Positions 44,293-53,282 are shown, counted from the first letter of the stretch. The stretch: DNA of 64,000 nucleotides from Candidatus Aminicenantota bacterium (GCA_020348385.1 CP070750.1:185712-249711), one strand, 5' to 3'. A program made the numbers and translations. Notes: generated by a model not told the origin, from the sequence alone.

Positions 44293-44724
44293 CTATTTTT
44301 GTTTCTTTTTCTTCGCGATCTCGATGAGATCTTGGAGTGTTTTGCTTTCAAAATAGTTCTGCAGCATCTCGCTTGCTTCCTTCCAGATTTCATATGTAGC
44401 GCACTCCGTCATCCGTTCACAACTACCAGGGTCTTCAACACAGTCGACAAGGGCACATGCCCCTTCTAAAACTTCGACGATCTCACACAGTGTAATTTCG
44501 GAGGGCTGTTTTGCCAGTGTATATCCTCCACCAGCCCCCCGTACGCTTTTGACTAGTCTATTTATTTTAAGGGGAATTATGATCTGTTCCAAATACCGAA
44601 TGGATAGGTCTTCTTCCTTGGATATGTTTTTCAGCACGACCGCTTCTTTGCCCTCGTTATAATGAAGAGCTAGATTGAGCATCAGGCGTGTTCCGTATCT
44701 TCCTTTGGTGGATAGTTTAATCAT
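44293..44724 (-). CDS. Rrf2-family transcription regulator (likely Fe-S)
   Basis: 143 residues with the Rrf2 winged-helix start (MIKLSTKGRYGTRLMLNLALHY), the recognition region SIRYLEQIIIPLK and the wing VRGAGGGYTLAK. Three cysteines in the effector loop (CALVDC...SCERMTEC, about residues 93-110) suggest a [2Fe-2S] cluster as in IscR, NsrR or RsrR. It would sense iron-sulfur status, nitric oxide or redox. It is a paralogue of the next gene upstream, and AAGGAG supports the start. Confidence 0.92.
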   Translation of the reverse strand: MIKLSTKGRYGTRLMLNLALHYNEGKEAVVLKNISKEEDLSIRYLEQIIIPLKINRLVKSVRGAGGGYTLAKQPSEITLCEIVEVLEGACALVDCVEDPGSCERMTECATYEIWKEASEMLQNYFESKTLQDLIEIAKKKKQK

Positions 44725-44809
44725 GAAGATCTCCTTGTCGGAAATAGTCTATAAAGCCTGTCAAACGATCCTGCGAAAATAACATGTTATCTCTATTTGA
44801 CATATAAAT

Positions 44810-44837
44810 CTTATACGAATTCTAGAAATAATGTCAA
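44810..44837 (-). promoter_or_regulatory. Sigma-70-type promoter for the first Rrf2 gene
   Basis: Minus-strand TTGACA (44837-44832), 16-base spacer, TATAAG (44815-44810), in the 155-base gap between the two Rrf2 genes. Each regulator therefore appears to have its own promoter. Confidence 0.55.
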
Positions 44838-44879
44838 GTCAAGAAAAAAATCGATAAGAAAAGATATTGAGGATCTCGG

Positions 44880-45320
44880 TTATTTTCGAGCAGAAGACTT
44901 CTTTTTTTTGGATATTTTTAATAAGTCTTCCAGTGTTGTGTTTTCGAAATAGTCCTTAAGGAGATAGCTGGCGCCTTTCCAGATCTCATAAGTTGCGCAT
45001 TCTTTGATTCTGTCGCAATAATCATCATCATCCACACATTCGACGAGACAGCATGTTCCTTCCAGAGATAAAAGGATTTCTCTGAGTTTGATATCTGATG
45101 GATGCCGGGCCAGGATGTAGCCTCCTCCCGCACCCCGAATGCTTTTCACAAGTTTGGAGATCTTGAGCGGGATGATGATCTGTTCGAGATAGCGGATCGA
45201 GATATCTTCTTCATCAGATACCTTTTTGAGTATGACAGATTCATTCCCGTTATGATAATGGTGAGCAAGGTTTACCATAAGTCGAGTTCCGTACCTACCT
45301 TTGGTGGAAAGTCTTATCAT
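44880..45320 (-). CDS. Rrf2-family transcription regulator (paralogue)
   Basis: 146 residues, closely similar throughout to the Rrf2 protein at 44293-44724 (MIRLSTKGRYGTRLMVNLAHHY, SIRYLEQIIIPLKISKLVKSIRGAGGGYILA). The effector loop has CCLVEC...YCDRIKEC, again matching an Fe-S cluster site, but with an extra cysteine and a more acidic insert (VDDDD). The two may respond to different signals or bind overlapping sites. The C-terminus is Lys/Ser-rich. AAAAGGAG precedes the ATG, and a TTGAAA-17-TATGAT promoter lies upstream. Confidence 0.92.
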   Translation of the reverse strand: MIRLSTKGRYGTRLMVNLAHHYHNGNESVILKKVSDEEDISIRYLEQIIIPLKISKLVKSIRGAGGGYILARHPSDIKLREILLSLEGTCCLVECVDDDDYCDRIKECATYEIWKGASYLLKDYFENTTLEDLLKISKKKKSSARK

Positions 45321-45365
45321 GGATGACTCCTTTTAGTATAAGTTGCTAAAATTAAACCAGTTAAA

Positions 45366-45394
45366 ATCATATCGGAAAAATAGTTTTTTTTCAA
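45366..45394 (-). promoter_or_regulatory. Sigma-70-type promoter for the second Rrf2 gene
   Basis: Minus-strand TTGAAA (45394-45389), 17-base spacer, TATGAT (45371-45366), about 46 bases before the start codon at 45320. Confidence 0.5.
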
Positions 45395-45429
45395 CACATA
45401 TTCATAAAAATTCTAGGGAAAATAGCAGC

Positions 45430-46113
45430 CTATTCCCTGGGGCCGAAGATCTTGGTGCCGATTCTTATGATATTGGCTCCTTCCTCGATTGCCACTCGGT
45501 AGGAATTTGTCATCCCCATCGAGAGATTTCTCATCTCGACACCTGGGATTTCTAAAGACTTTATTCTATCGAACAAGTTTTTTGTTTCAACAAAAAAGGA
45601 ACGTGCATTCTCAGGATCACCAAAAGCCGGTCCCATGGTCATCAAACCCCGTATCTTTATGTTTTTAAATCTTGTCGCCTCATGGATAAAATCTTCTGCT
45701 GCAGTCGGCATCACCCCGAATTTTTGAGGTTCTTGTCCGCTGTTAATTTCGATGAGAACGGGCATAATTTTCCCCACTTGGGCGCTGCGTTTATCGATTT
45801 CTTTCGCGAGATCCAAAGAATCCAGCGTCTCGATCATATCGAATATCTCGACGGCCTTCTTGACTTTATTCCGCTGAAGATGCCCGATGAAATGCCATTT
45901 CACCTTGTGACCGACGAGTTCAAAGGCCTTAAGTGCTTCCTGTACGTAGTTTTCTCCGATAATTCTCACTCCCGCATCTGCCGCTCGCATAATTTCTTCG
46001 GGCGTGCGTGTTTTCGCCGCGGCTACAAGCTCCACTCCTTCAGGCAGTTCGGCAAAAATCTTGGCTACATTTTCATCAATCATTTCGAATTCCGTCTCCT
46101 GTTCATGAGCCAT
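45430..46113 (-). CDS. YggS-family pyridoxal phosphate homeostasis protein
   Basis: 227 residues, an alanine-racemase-like TIM barrel that binds PLP and helps buffer B6 vitamers. Family signatures are the PLP lysine segment LVAAAKTRTPEE, IGENYVQEA, WHFIGHLQRNKVKK, and the C-terminal LSMGMTNSYRVAIEEGANIIRIGTKIFG. The segment MGMTNSY replaces the common MSMGMS.D.. wording. It is cytoplasmic. The gene is divergent from the thiolase-like gene at 46329 and probably a stand-alone unit. Confidence 0.93.
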   Translation of the reverse strand: MAHEQETEFEMIDENVAKIFAELPEGVELVAAAKTRTPEEIMRAADAGVRIIGENYVQEALKAFELVGHKVKWHFIGHLQRNKVKKAVEIFDMIETLDSLDLAKEIDKRSAQVGKIMPVLIEINSGQEPQKFGVMPTAAEDFIHEATRFKNIKIRGLMTMGPAFGDPENARSFFVETKNLFDRIKSLEIPGVEMRNLSMGMTNSYRVAIEEGANIIRIGTKIFGPRE

Positions 46114-46328
46114 TTCTTTGCTGCCACCTCGATTGTGGGGTGAGACGGGTCGGCTAGGCTCATGAATAGCACGGGTGGATAAAGGTTATTTCATTACCAG
46201 CAAAATTGCAAGCTGTAGCCCCATACGCGACAAGCGAAATATCCCTGCATTTTATTTTACTTTTCATATCGGTAGGAGAATATTACAATAGAACAGAACG
46301 ATTAGAGGGTTGAGGAGTCCTCATCCAA

Positions 46329-47846
46329 ATGAATGATGTCTACGTAGCTGGGGTTAGTTTGACTCCCTTTGGCAAGGATTTCCGGCCCATCGGTGTTATT
46401 TTGGCGGATGCTTGTCAGAAAGCTCTCCAAGATTCCTCTCCCTTCGTCTCGAATACCGTTCCCGATTGTCTGGTCATCGGCAGCATGGATCCCATCGGAT
46501 TTGCCAGACAAACAGGCCTCGACTCCCTTGTGGGCATGGAGCTGGGACTTCGCAGAGACACTGAGATTTATCATGTGGAATTGGGATCGGCCACGGGAGC
46601 CGCTGCGGTTGAGTTGGGAAAAAGATTGACTTCATCTGGACTCAAGGTCCTTGTCTGTTTTGGGGAGAAAATGAAGGGAAAGTTGAAAAATGAAGAAATC
46701 CCCTCTCAGATTTCGACTGTGATTGCCGAAGAGGAACGAGAAAGAGGGCTGGGAGAGATGCCGGCTGTGGCGGCCCTTGCTTCATACGAGTACATGGATG
46801 CGTACAAAGTTTCGGAAAAAGATTTCCGGAAAGCCTGTTTCGAGATGGGCCGCCAAAGTCTAGAATTTGGCTCCTTGAATAACTATGCCTATTTCCGGCA
46901 GCCCATATCATGGGAAGACTACAAGAACCCCGATATCAATCGATTTATTGCCAAACCTCTCACTAAATTCGATTGCAGCGGTTCCTACAATGGAGCCGGT
47001 GCCGTTTATTTGATTCCCGATCAAACGGATATCAAGCTGACGAGCGTGAAATCTGCCTTTGATCACATCAAGATCGCAGAGAGAAAGACATTGATATATC
47101 TTGAATCTGCTGTGATCGCGGGACGCAGGGCATACCAAGAGGCCGAACTGAATCCTTCGGATATCGATCTTTGTGAACTCCACGACGCTTTCAAGCCTGT
47201 CCCATGGATAGCGGCCGAAGACCTGGGATTTGCAGAAAGAGGGCAAGGCCACAAATTTGTCATCCTGGAGTCGAACAAAGCAGGGAAAAAGGTTTATATC
47301 AACCGATCGGGAGGATTTTTGTCCCGGACCCATCCGCTTGGAGCCTCGGGTGGAGCCCAGTTGGTCGAGCTTGTGTGGCAGATGAGAGGACATGATCAGT
47401 ATAAGGAAATGTTCGGCAAAGATATAAAAAATCTGGACTACGGCCTATGGTTCAACATGAGCGGATTCGGGAATACGTCCATTGTCGGCATTATCGAACG
47501 AACTAAGCCTTTTCGACCCAGGCAAGATTTCAATGCCGAGAATCTGCCTCAGGCCATTCCCGAAACGTTTATCTCGAAAAAAACGCCTCGGAAGGACAGG
47601 ATTGTGGCTGCGACGCAATACAAACCTCCAGGAGAAGAGGAAGAAGTTAATGTGGCTATTGTCCAAACGAAAGAAGGGGATTTTCGGATAGGATTAGCGC
47701 AAGATCCACATGGGGTAAAAAGAGGCAAATACATCAAATGGATACAGCCCGAAGATGGCCCGTATTTTATCAAAGAAGGTTATGTCAAAGGAAGATTATC
47801 CGATCTATTCCGCATATTCCGGAGGGAGAAAAGCAAAGGGGATTAG
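46329..47846 (+). CDS. Thiolase-like protein lacking the catalytic cysteine, with C-terminal extension
   Basis: 505 residues. The first ~390 are thiolase-fold, in the SCP-x/non-condensing style: the substrate His is in LCELHDAFKPV and a HPLGASGGAQ motif follows. The nucleophile position that normally reads C(A/S)SG here reads GSATGAAA, and the C-terminal CxG is replaced by GFGNTS, so ordinary thiolysis is unlikely. The last ~110 residues (from about 395) form an extra domain (VNVAIVQTKEGDFRIGLAQD) that might be an OB-fold-like module as in DUF35 partner proteins. It precedes the true thiolase operon and may be a scaffold or a modified acyltransferase for CoA thioesters. A palindrome GAGGAGTCCTC overlaps its ribosome binding site. 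Confidence 0.75.
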   Translation: MNDVYVAGVSLTPFGKDFRPIGVILADACQKALQDSSPFVSNTVPDCLVIGSMDPIGFARQTGLDSLVGMELGLRRDTEIYHVELGSATGAAAVELGKRLTSSGLKVLVCFGEKMKGKLKNEEIPSQISTVIAEEERERGLGEMPAVAALASYEYMDAYKVSEKDFRKACFEMGRQSLEFGSLNNYAYFRQPISWEDYKNPDINRFIAKPLTKFDCSGSYNGAGAVYLIPDQTDIKLTSVKSAFDHIKIAERKTLIYLESAVIAGRRAYQEAELNPSDIDLCELHDAFKPVPWIAAEDLGFAERGQGHKFVILESNKAGKKVYINRSGGFLSRTHPLGASGGAQLVELVWQMRGHDQYKEMFGKDIKNLDYGLWFNMSGFGNTSIVGIIERTKPFRPRQDFNAENLPQAIPETFISKKTPRKDRIVAATQYKPPGEEEEVNVAIVQTKEGDFRIGLAQDPHGVKRGKYIKWIQPEDGPYFIKEGYVKGRLSDLFRIFRREKSKGD

Positions 47847-47855
47847 TGATTTTTA

Positions 47856-47883
47856 TTGACAGCTGGGAAGAGCTCAATATAAT
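47856..47883 (+). promoter_or_regulatory. Strong sigma-70-type promoter for beta-oxidation operon
   Basis: TTGACA (47856-47861), 16-base spacer, TATAAT (47878-47883): both boxes match the consensus exactly. It lies 46 bases before the thiolase start and just past the stop of the thiolase-like gene. Confidence 0.8.
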
Positions 47884-47929
47884 AAAAGGCTCAGAGGAAT
47901 AATTATCCTAATGAAGGAGGAATAAATTC

Positions 47930-49114
47930 ATGAATGATATCGTTATTGCAGGAGCTGTTCGGACATCCGGGGGAAGGTTTGGAGGCTCATTCCAGCGGGT
48001 CTCAGCCGTAGATTTGGGAGCGCTGGTTCTTAAAGAAGCCGTCCAAAGAGCCGGGATAGATCCTGCTCAAGTGGATGAAGTTGTGTTTGGGACGGGTTGG
48101 CAGGCAGGTCTTGGGCCCAATATCGGTCGTCTGGCAACCGTAAAGGCCGGATTTCCCGTGGAAGTGCCGGCATTTACTGTAAACAAGCGCTGTGGATCCT
48201 CTTTGCGAGCCGTATCCCTTGCCATTCAGATCATCAAGGCGGGCGATGCGGAGGTTGTTGTGGTCGGCGGATCGGAGAACAGCACACAGGTTCCCTATAT
48301 CGCTGACAGAGCCAGATGGGGGAACCGGATGGGAGATGGAAAACTTGTGGATATTCTTCACAAGGATGGATTCATGTGCCCGTTGGCAGGTCATCTGATG
48401 GGGATGACAGCGGAAACTCTTGTGGAAAAGTACAACATCAGCCGAGAGGAACAGGATGAATACGCAGTGGAAAGCCAGAACAAAGCCGTAGCCGCCATGA
48501 AGGAGGGCCTATTTAAGGATGAGATCCTCCCTGTCGAAGTTCCTGCCGGCAAAGGAAAAACCGAGATTTTTGACACAGAGGAAATTCCGCGGGAAGGCGT
48601 GAGCGTAGAAAAAATCGCAAAAATGGCTCCCGTTTTCAAGAAGGATGGCACCGTAACAGCTGCCAACGCCTGTGCCTTGTGTGATGCCGCTGCGGCCTTG
48701 GTAGTATTAACCCGCGAAAAAGCAGAGGAATTGGGAGTTAAACCGATGGCCCGGATCGTCTCGTATGCGAATGCGGGTGTCGATCCCAAAATCATGGGTA
48801 TAGGTCCCGTTCCGGCAGTTAACAAAGCCTTAGAGAAAGCCAACTTGAGTTTGGATGATATCGATATCATCGAGCTTAATGAAGCCTTTGCCGCGCAAAT
48901 TATTGCTGTCGAAAAGGAGCTCAAATGGGATCGCTCCAAAGTGAACGTGCATGGGGGTGCTATCGCACTCGGCCATCCTGTTGGAGCGACAGGAGTGAAA
49001 ATCCTGACGACTCTTCTCTATGCGCTTAAAAACAAGAATAAAAAATTGGGATTGGTCAGCTTGTGTATCGGCGGTGGCCAGGGTGTAGCCATTATTGTCG
49101 AGAATCTGACCTGA
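47930..49114 (+). CDS. Acetyl-CoA C-acyltransferase (thiolase)
   Basis: 394 residues with all thiolase active-site elements: Cys88 (NKRCGSS), NEAFA (ELNEAFAAQ), the His of GGAIALGHPVGATG and the second Cys in SLCIGGGQG. It cleaves 3-ketoacyl-CoA to acetyl-CoA and a shortened acyl-CoA, or condenses acetyl-CoA. AAGGAGG nine bases upstream gives strong initiation. It heads a cluster with 3-hydroxyacyl-CoA dehydrogenase and acyl-CoA dehydrogenase, consistent with the beta-oxidation of 3-hydroxypimelyl-CoA formed by ring cleavage. Confidence 0.94.
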   Translation: MNDIVIAGAVRTSGGRFGGSFQRVSAVDLGALVLKEAVQRAGIDPAQVDEVVFGTGWQAGLGPNIGRLATVKAGFPVEVPAFTVNKRCGSSLRAVSLAIQIIKAGDAEVVVVGGSENSTQVPYIADRARWGNRMGDGKLVDILHKDGFMCPLAGHLMGMTAETLVEKYNISREEQDEYAVESQNKAVAAMKEGLFKDEILPVEVPAGKGKTEIFDTEEIPREGVSVEKIAKMAPVFKKDGTVTAANACALCDAAAALVVLTREKAEELGVKPMARIVSYANAGVDPKIMGIGPVPAVNKALEKANLSLDDIDIIELNEAFAAQIIAVEKELKWDRSKVNVHGGAIALGHPVGATGVKILTTLLYALKNKNKKLGLVSLCIGGGQGVAIIVENLT

Positions 49115-49159
49115 GTCGCTATTTTTTCTAAGCTTTTAAACTAACTTTTAGGAGGAAAA

Positions 49160-50011
49160 ATGGATGTGAAAAAACCCTTTGTTGTCGGCGCTGGAATCAT
49201 GGGAGCAGGAATCGCACAGCTCTGTGCACAAAAGGGATACGATGTCACGGTTACCGATATCTCTGACGAGATAATCGATAAAGCTAGAGGCAAAGTCATC
49301 AAAGGACTACAAAGAAGGGTGGAAAAGGGGAAAATATCCCAGGAAGATATGGATTCGGTTCTTTCCCGGATATACTGGGTCACTGGTCTCGAATTAGCTG
49401 CAGATAGTGATTTTGTTATCGAGGCGGTCCTCGAGAACATGGATCTGAAAAAAGAAATCTTCCAGAAGTTGGATTCCCTTTGCTCTGCCGATACCATCAT
49501 GGCGTCGAACACCACAGCTCTATCGGTGAGTGAGATCGCATCGGCGACTTCCCGACCGGAAAAAATCATCGGGATGCATTTTTTCAATCCTGCTGTCATT
49601 ATGAAGCTGGTAGAAATCATCAGAGGGGAGCAAACAACGGATGAAACGGTGGAGGCAACCAAGGAATTTGCCGAAAAATTGGGGAAGGTTCCGGTCGTTA
49701 CTTTTAAGGAGGCACCGGCCGGAATCGTGAGCCGTGTTCTGGCTGGTTTGCTCAATGAGGCGGCTGTCGTGTATGCCGATGGGATTGCGTCGCCGGAGGA
49801 TATCGATGAAGCCATGAAACTGGGGGCAGGACTGCCGATGGGCCCCTTAGCCCTTATCGATATGATCGGATTGGACATCCATCTGGCCAAGATGGAAACA
49901 CTGTACAATAAGCTGAACGATGAACGCTACAAACCCCCAGATATTATCAAGCAAATGGTTGCTGAAGGGAAGCTTGGGAAAAAGTCTGGGGAAGGATTTT
50001 ACAAATACTAG
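49160..50011 (+). CDS. 3-hydroxyacyl-CoA dehydrogenase
   Basis: 283 residues, the single-function short form (Hbd-like). The NAD-binding start is VVGAGIMGAGIAQLCAQKGY, followed by the SNTTALSVSEIA and GMHFFNPAVIMKLVEII motifs, the latter carrying the catalytic His, and the C-terminal dimer domain (GLPMGPLALIDMIGLDI). It oxidises 3-hydroxyacyl-CoA to 3-ketoacyl-CoA with NAD. AGGAGG precedes the ATG. It lies 45 bases after the thiolase and 35 before the acyl-CoA dehydrogenase in one operon. Confidence 0.95.
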   Translation: MDVKKPFVVGAGIMGAGIAQLCAQKGYDVTVTDISDEIIDKARGKVIKGLQRRVEKGKISQEDMDSVLSRIYWVTGLELAADSDFVIEAVLENMDLKKEIFQKLDSLCSADTIMASNTTALSVSEIASATSRPEKIIGMHFFNPAVIMKLVEIIRGEQTTDETVEATKEFAEKLGKVPVVTFKEAPAGIVSRVLAGLLNEAAVVYADGIASPEDIDEAMKLGAGLPMGPLALIDMIGLDIHLAKMETLYNKLNDERYKPPDIIKQMVAEGKLGKKSGEGFYKY

Positions 50012-50046
50012 TTTTGCCGAATTAGAGGATAAGGAAGGAGCTTGCC

Positions 50047-51201
50047 ATGGATTTTGATTTGACAGAAGAACAGAAAATGATTCAGGATACGATCCGGAAA
50101 TTCGCCACAGAAGAAATAGCCCCAGTTGCCAGTGAAAACGACAAAAAGGCACAATTTCCGCGGGATATTTTCCTTAAACTCGCGGAGCTCGGATTTATGG
50201 GCACTCCTATCCCAGAGGAATACGGAGGAGCTGGGTTTGATTTTATCAGCCACGCTATCGTGGCAGAGGAGATAGGGAGGGTCGATTCATCCCTTCGAGG
50301 GACATACTCTGTTCAGGTGTCATTGGTCGAACTCCCGCTTAACAAATATGGGAATGAAGAACAGAAGAAAAAATATCTGACAAAGCTGACGAGCGGAGAA
50401 TGGATCGGGTGTTTTGGCCTCACAGAGCCTAATGCCGGGAGCGATCCGGCCGGCATGATTGCTACGGCTAAACAGGATGGGGATTTTTATATCCTCAACG
50501 GCCAAAAGACATGGATCACTAATGCAGGCATAGCAGACGTAGCCATCGTGTATGCGAAAACTGACCCTGGAGCAGGTGCGAAGGGCATCACGGCCTTCAT
50601 CGTGGAAAAAGATTTTGAAGGATTTTCGACGCGTGATCTCCATGATAAACTGGGGCTCCGGGCATCGAACACAGGAGAGATTTTTTTGGAAGACTGTAAG
50701 GTCCCGAAAGAAAACATATTGGGTGAGGTGAACAAGGGATTTAAAATCGCATTGGGGACCTTGGATTTCGGACGCTACACAGTGGCTGCCGGATGCGTGG
50801 GGTTGGCACAAGGATGTGTCGATATCTGTAAGGCCTACGCCAAAGAGCGTATCCAGTTCGACAAACCAATCGCAAGTTTCCAGTTGGTGCAGCAAATGAT
50901 TGCGGACATGGTTGTGGAATGCGAGGCCGGCCGTCTCCTTGTTTATCGAGCCGGACACTTAAAAAATAAGGGATTGCCCAATACGAGAGAGACTTCCATC
51001 GCTAAGTATTATTGCAGTGAGATGGCCAACCGGGTGGCTTACAAGGCCATTCAAATTCATGGTGGATACGGATTTTCTGGAGAATACGACGTGGAGCGTT
51101 TTTACAGAGATGCCAGAATCAACACTCTGTATGAGGGGACTTCCCAGATTCAACAACTGATTATCGGGGCCTTTGAACTGGGCATCCGTGCCTTCACTTA
51201 G
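50047..51201 (+). CDS. Acyl-CoA dehydrogenase
   Basis: 384 residues, a standard FAD acyl-CoA dehydrogenase: helical N-terminus (MDFDLTEEQKMIQDTIRKFA), CFGLTEPNAGSDPAGM, WITNAG, and the catalytic base Glu363 in LYEGTSQIQQL. GlyGlyTyrGlyPhe (IHGGYGFSGEYDVERFYRD) completes the flavin site. Candidate substrates in this context are glutaryl-CoA or pimelyl-CoA-derived dicarboxylic acyl-CoAs, but plain short-chain acyl-CoA is equally possible. Electrons would go to an ETF, which is not in the window. It is the last gene of the 47.9-kb operon before the G-rich repeat hairpin. Confidence 0.94.
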   Translation: MDFDLTEEQKMIQDTIRKFATEEIAPVASENDKKAQFPRDIFLKLAELGFMGTPIPEEYGGAGFDFISHAIVAEEIGRVDSSLRGTYSVQVSLVELPLNKYGNEEQKKKYLTKLTSGEWIGCFGLTEPNAGSDPAGMIATAKQDGDFYILNGQKTWITNAGIADVAIVYAKTDPGAGAKGITAFIVEKDFEGFSTRDLHDKLGLRASNTGEIFLEDCKVPKENILGEVNKGFKIALGTLDFGRYTVAAGCVGLAQGCVDICKAYAKERIQFDKPIASFQLVQQMIADMVVECEAGRLLVYRAGHLKNKGLPNTRETSIAKYYCSEMANRVAYKAIQIHGGYGFSGEYDVERFYRDARINTLYEGTSQIQQLIIGAFELGIRAFT

Positions 51202-51202
51202 C

Positions 51203-51287
51203 CTGGCCTACCCACCCCACCCTTGCAATCAAGGATAATTTGATAATTATAAATGAGTACCTTGTTGTCGGGGAGTGGGGAGGCCAG
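51203..51287. repeat. Imperfect inverted repeat containing the G/C-rich 17-mer
   Basis: CTGGCCT (51203-51209) and AGGCCAG (51281-51287) pair perfectly, and the inner flanks (CCCAC/GTGGG) extend the stem. The left arm contains the exact inverse of the 17-mer at 17068-17084. It sits between the acyl-CoA dehydrogenase and crotonase genes. Confidence 0.5.
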
Positions 51288-51330
51288 TCTATTTCGGTTT
51301 AGAATATTGGGATAAGAATGGAGAAAGACT

Positions 51331-52110
51331 ATGTACAAGACGCTAATTTATGAGAAAAAAGACAATATCGGGGTGTTGACCGTCAATCGTCCGGAAAAAC
51401 TGAATGCCCTATCCAATGAACTTGTAGGGGAGCTGGAACGGCTCCTGGATGAGGTGGCGAATGACGAAAAACTTCGTGTGCTCGTGATGACAGGAGCAGG
51501 GGAAAAGGCTTTTGTAGCAGGTGCGGACGTCCAAGAGCTGGTGGACCGTGATGCTTTGATGGGGAGGAGGGTTTCTCGAAAAAGACAGGAGATTTTTTCT
51601 CGCATAGAAAACCTTCCGATACCAGTGATTGCTGCAGTGAACGGTTATGCCTTGGGAGGGGGATTGGAACTTGCCCTGGCTTGTTCTATCCGCTTTTGTT
51701 CGGAACAGGCTCAGTTCGGCGCTCCAGAGGTCAAACTGGGTATTATCCCGGGTGATGGGGGGACGCAGCGGCTTCCCCGGCTCGTCGGGCTCGGAAGAGC
51801 GATGGAGATGATCCTCACTGGCGATTTCATCGACGCCCAGGAAGCCTACCGGATTGGATTGGTCAATCAGGTCGTTCCCCACGATGAATTGATAGAAAAG
51901 ACCATGGAACTGGCGCAAAAGATTGCCAAAAGGCCACCTCTGGCAGTTCAGTATGCCAAAGAGGCGGTCAATCGAAGCCAGGAGGGGGATTCGGCCTCAG
52001 GATATGCTCTTGAGTCCTACCTCCATGCATTGACCTGCACTACAGAAGATAAAAATGAAGGTGTCAAGGCTTTTTTGGAAAAACGTAAAGGCACGTTTAA
52101 AGGTAAGTAG
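51331..52110 (+). CDS. Enoyl-CoA hydratase (crotonase family)
   Basis: 259 residues. The oxyanion-hole and catalytic glutamates are visible in YALGGGLELALACSIRF and GAPEVKLGIIPGDGGTQRLPRLVG, with both Glu residues of a true hydratase present, followed by the C-terminal trimerisation helix ending FLEKRKGTFKGK. It hydrates 2-enoyl-CoA to 3-hydroxyacyl-CoA, completing the set of beta-oxidation enzymes beside it. It is separated from the operon upstream by about 130 bases holding the inverted repeat at 51203-51287. Confidence 0.94.
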   Translation: MYKTLIYEKKDNIGVLTVNRPEKLNALSNELVGELERLLDEVANDEKLRVLVMTGAGEKAFVAGADVQELVDRDALMGRRVSRKRQEIFSRIENLPIPVIAAVNGYALGGGLELALACSIRFCSEQAQFGAPEVKLGIIPGDGGTQRLPRLVGLGRAMEMILTGDFIDAQEAYRIGLVNQVVPHDELIEKTMELAQKIAKRPPLAVQYAKEAVNRSQEGDSASGYALESYLHALTCTTEDKNEGVKAFLEKRKGTFKGK

Positions 52111-52134
52111 ACGTGATACGGGACGATAGGTACT

Positions 52135-52533
52135 TTATTCTTTTTCCACTGAAAAAGTTCCGACTGCGCCACCCTGAGAAAATTCTCCGGAGATTTTTTT
52201 CCCCGTCTCATCCAGTTCTCCGTTGAAGGCTGGATCTCCCTGAACTTCGGGGTGGACGATCTTAAAGGATATTTTCTTCCCCTCAAGATTGAACTCGCCG
52301 AGAGGAATATCCGTGGCGCCTTGAATAGGAACATCGATATTTCCCTGGATGTTTTTTTCCTCATCTAGAGATAATTCAATCGTTATCTCCAGTTCCTGTC
52401 CCATCACGCTAAGAGCACCATTCCAGGTTCCCAAGAATGGTTTTGTATCTTGGGCTATCAAGGATGAATGAACAAGGAACAAGGCAAGTAAAACAGGAAT
52501 GAATGTCAGGTTTTTAATCAAAGATCTCTTCAT
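52135..52533 (-). CDS. Small secreted beta-rich protein of unknown function
   Basis: 132 residues with a Sec signal (FIPVLLALFLVHSSLIAQ). The mature part (FLGTWNGALSVMGQELEITIELS... IQGATDIPLGEFNLEGKKISFKI) is a predicted beta-sheet domain resembling the lipocalin-like N-terminal module often fused to secreted alpha/beta hydrolases, here alone. No catalytic motif is seen. It converges on the crotonase gene with a 24-base gap. Confidence 0.75.
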   Translation of the reverse strand: MKRSLIKNLTFIPVLLALFLVHSSLIAQDTKPFLGTWNGALSVMGQELEITIELSLDEEKNIQGNIDVPIQGATDIPLGEFNLEGKKISFKIVHPEVQGDPAFNGELDETGKKISGEFSQGGAVGTFSVEKE

Positions 52534-52695
52534 ACTCTTCCTCCTAAAGGATAATTATATAGAGGCTTACATAATTACGTAAAAGACAGCAAAAAGTTTT
52601 GGTGCCTCCGGATAATTTCTTCTTCAGATTGTCAGAGTGCTATAAAACGTGTACAGATTGGAAATGCTTTAGTAGTGAGAAGAGGAAAAAAGAAT

Positions 52696-53244
52696 TTAGT
52701 TGCCAGCCGGCAGGGCGACTCTCGGTGCTCGAATCCAGCTGCCGTTCCAGTTGACCATATCCAGTCTGAACGAAGGCCAATTGTCAACCGTGTAATAGTC
52801 ATCGTCTGGGGTTGTGGGGTCATAAATCCATCCATCGGATTCCCCATCACGTCCATAAGATTCGATTAAAAAATCCTCAGGCCCCAAATTTTCAGGTTGG
52901 ATATTGCGCACTTCTGCCTGGCTCCCGAGATATACTTTATAGAACTCTCCCCAATGATCTACCACAGGACAGATTTTGATGTAAAATGGAGTGATAGCCT
53001 GGACAAAATCGCTGCTCGCACTGATGTCTCCCGTTTGGCTAATGGTCCATTCGCCATTGTCCGTTACATAATCCGTTGCTGCTGTGGCAATGGACAGAAT
53101 ATCTTTCATCGTGCTTTTTTGTTTGGACTTCTGGATGGCTGTCATTGCATTGGGAATCAGCAAAGCAGCGAGAATCCCGATGATGGCCACAACGATCAAA
53201 ACTTCTATCAGCGTGAAGCCTTTATTGTTTTTTTGTATGTTCAT
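52696..53244 (-). CDS. Type IV pilin / type II pseudopilin-like protein
   Basis: 182 residues. The N-terminus has a short leader and a canonical prepilin peptidase site G|FTLIEVLIVVAIIGILAAL with Glu at +5, and the hydrophobic assembly helix. The C-terminal globular part is GspG-like in length, with YGRDGESDG and DDYYTVDN segments that may bind calcium as GspG does. No pilus or secretion genes are adjacent, so this is an isolated pilin. It is driven by a consensus sigma-54 promoter (53283-53298), which is usual for pilA genes under PilR. A role in pili or in secretion of surface cytochromes is possible. Confidence 0.88.
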   Translation of the reverse strand: MNIQKNNKGFTLIEVLIVVAIIGILAALLIPNAMTAIQKSKQKSTMKDILSIATAATDYVTDNGEWTISQTGDISASSDFVQAITPFYIKICPVVDHWGEFYKVYLGSQAEVRNIQPENLGPEDFLIESYGRDGESDGWIYDPTTPDDDYYTVDNWPSFRLDMVNWNGSWIRAPRVALPAGN

Positions 53245-53282
53245 TTATATAATTCTCCATAGAATTCTTCCCATTTAAATTT

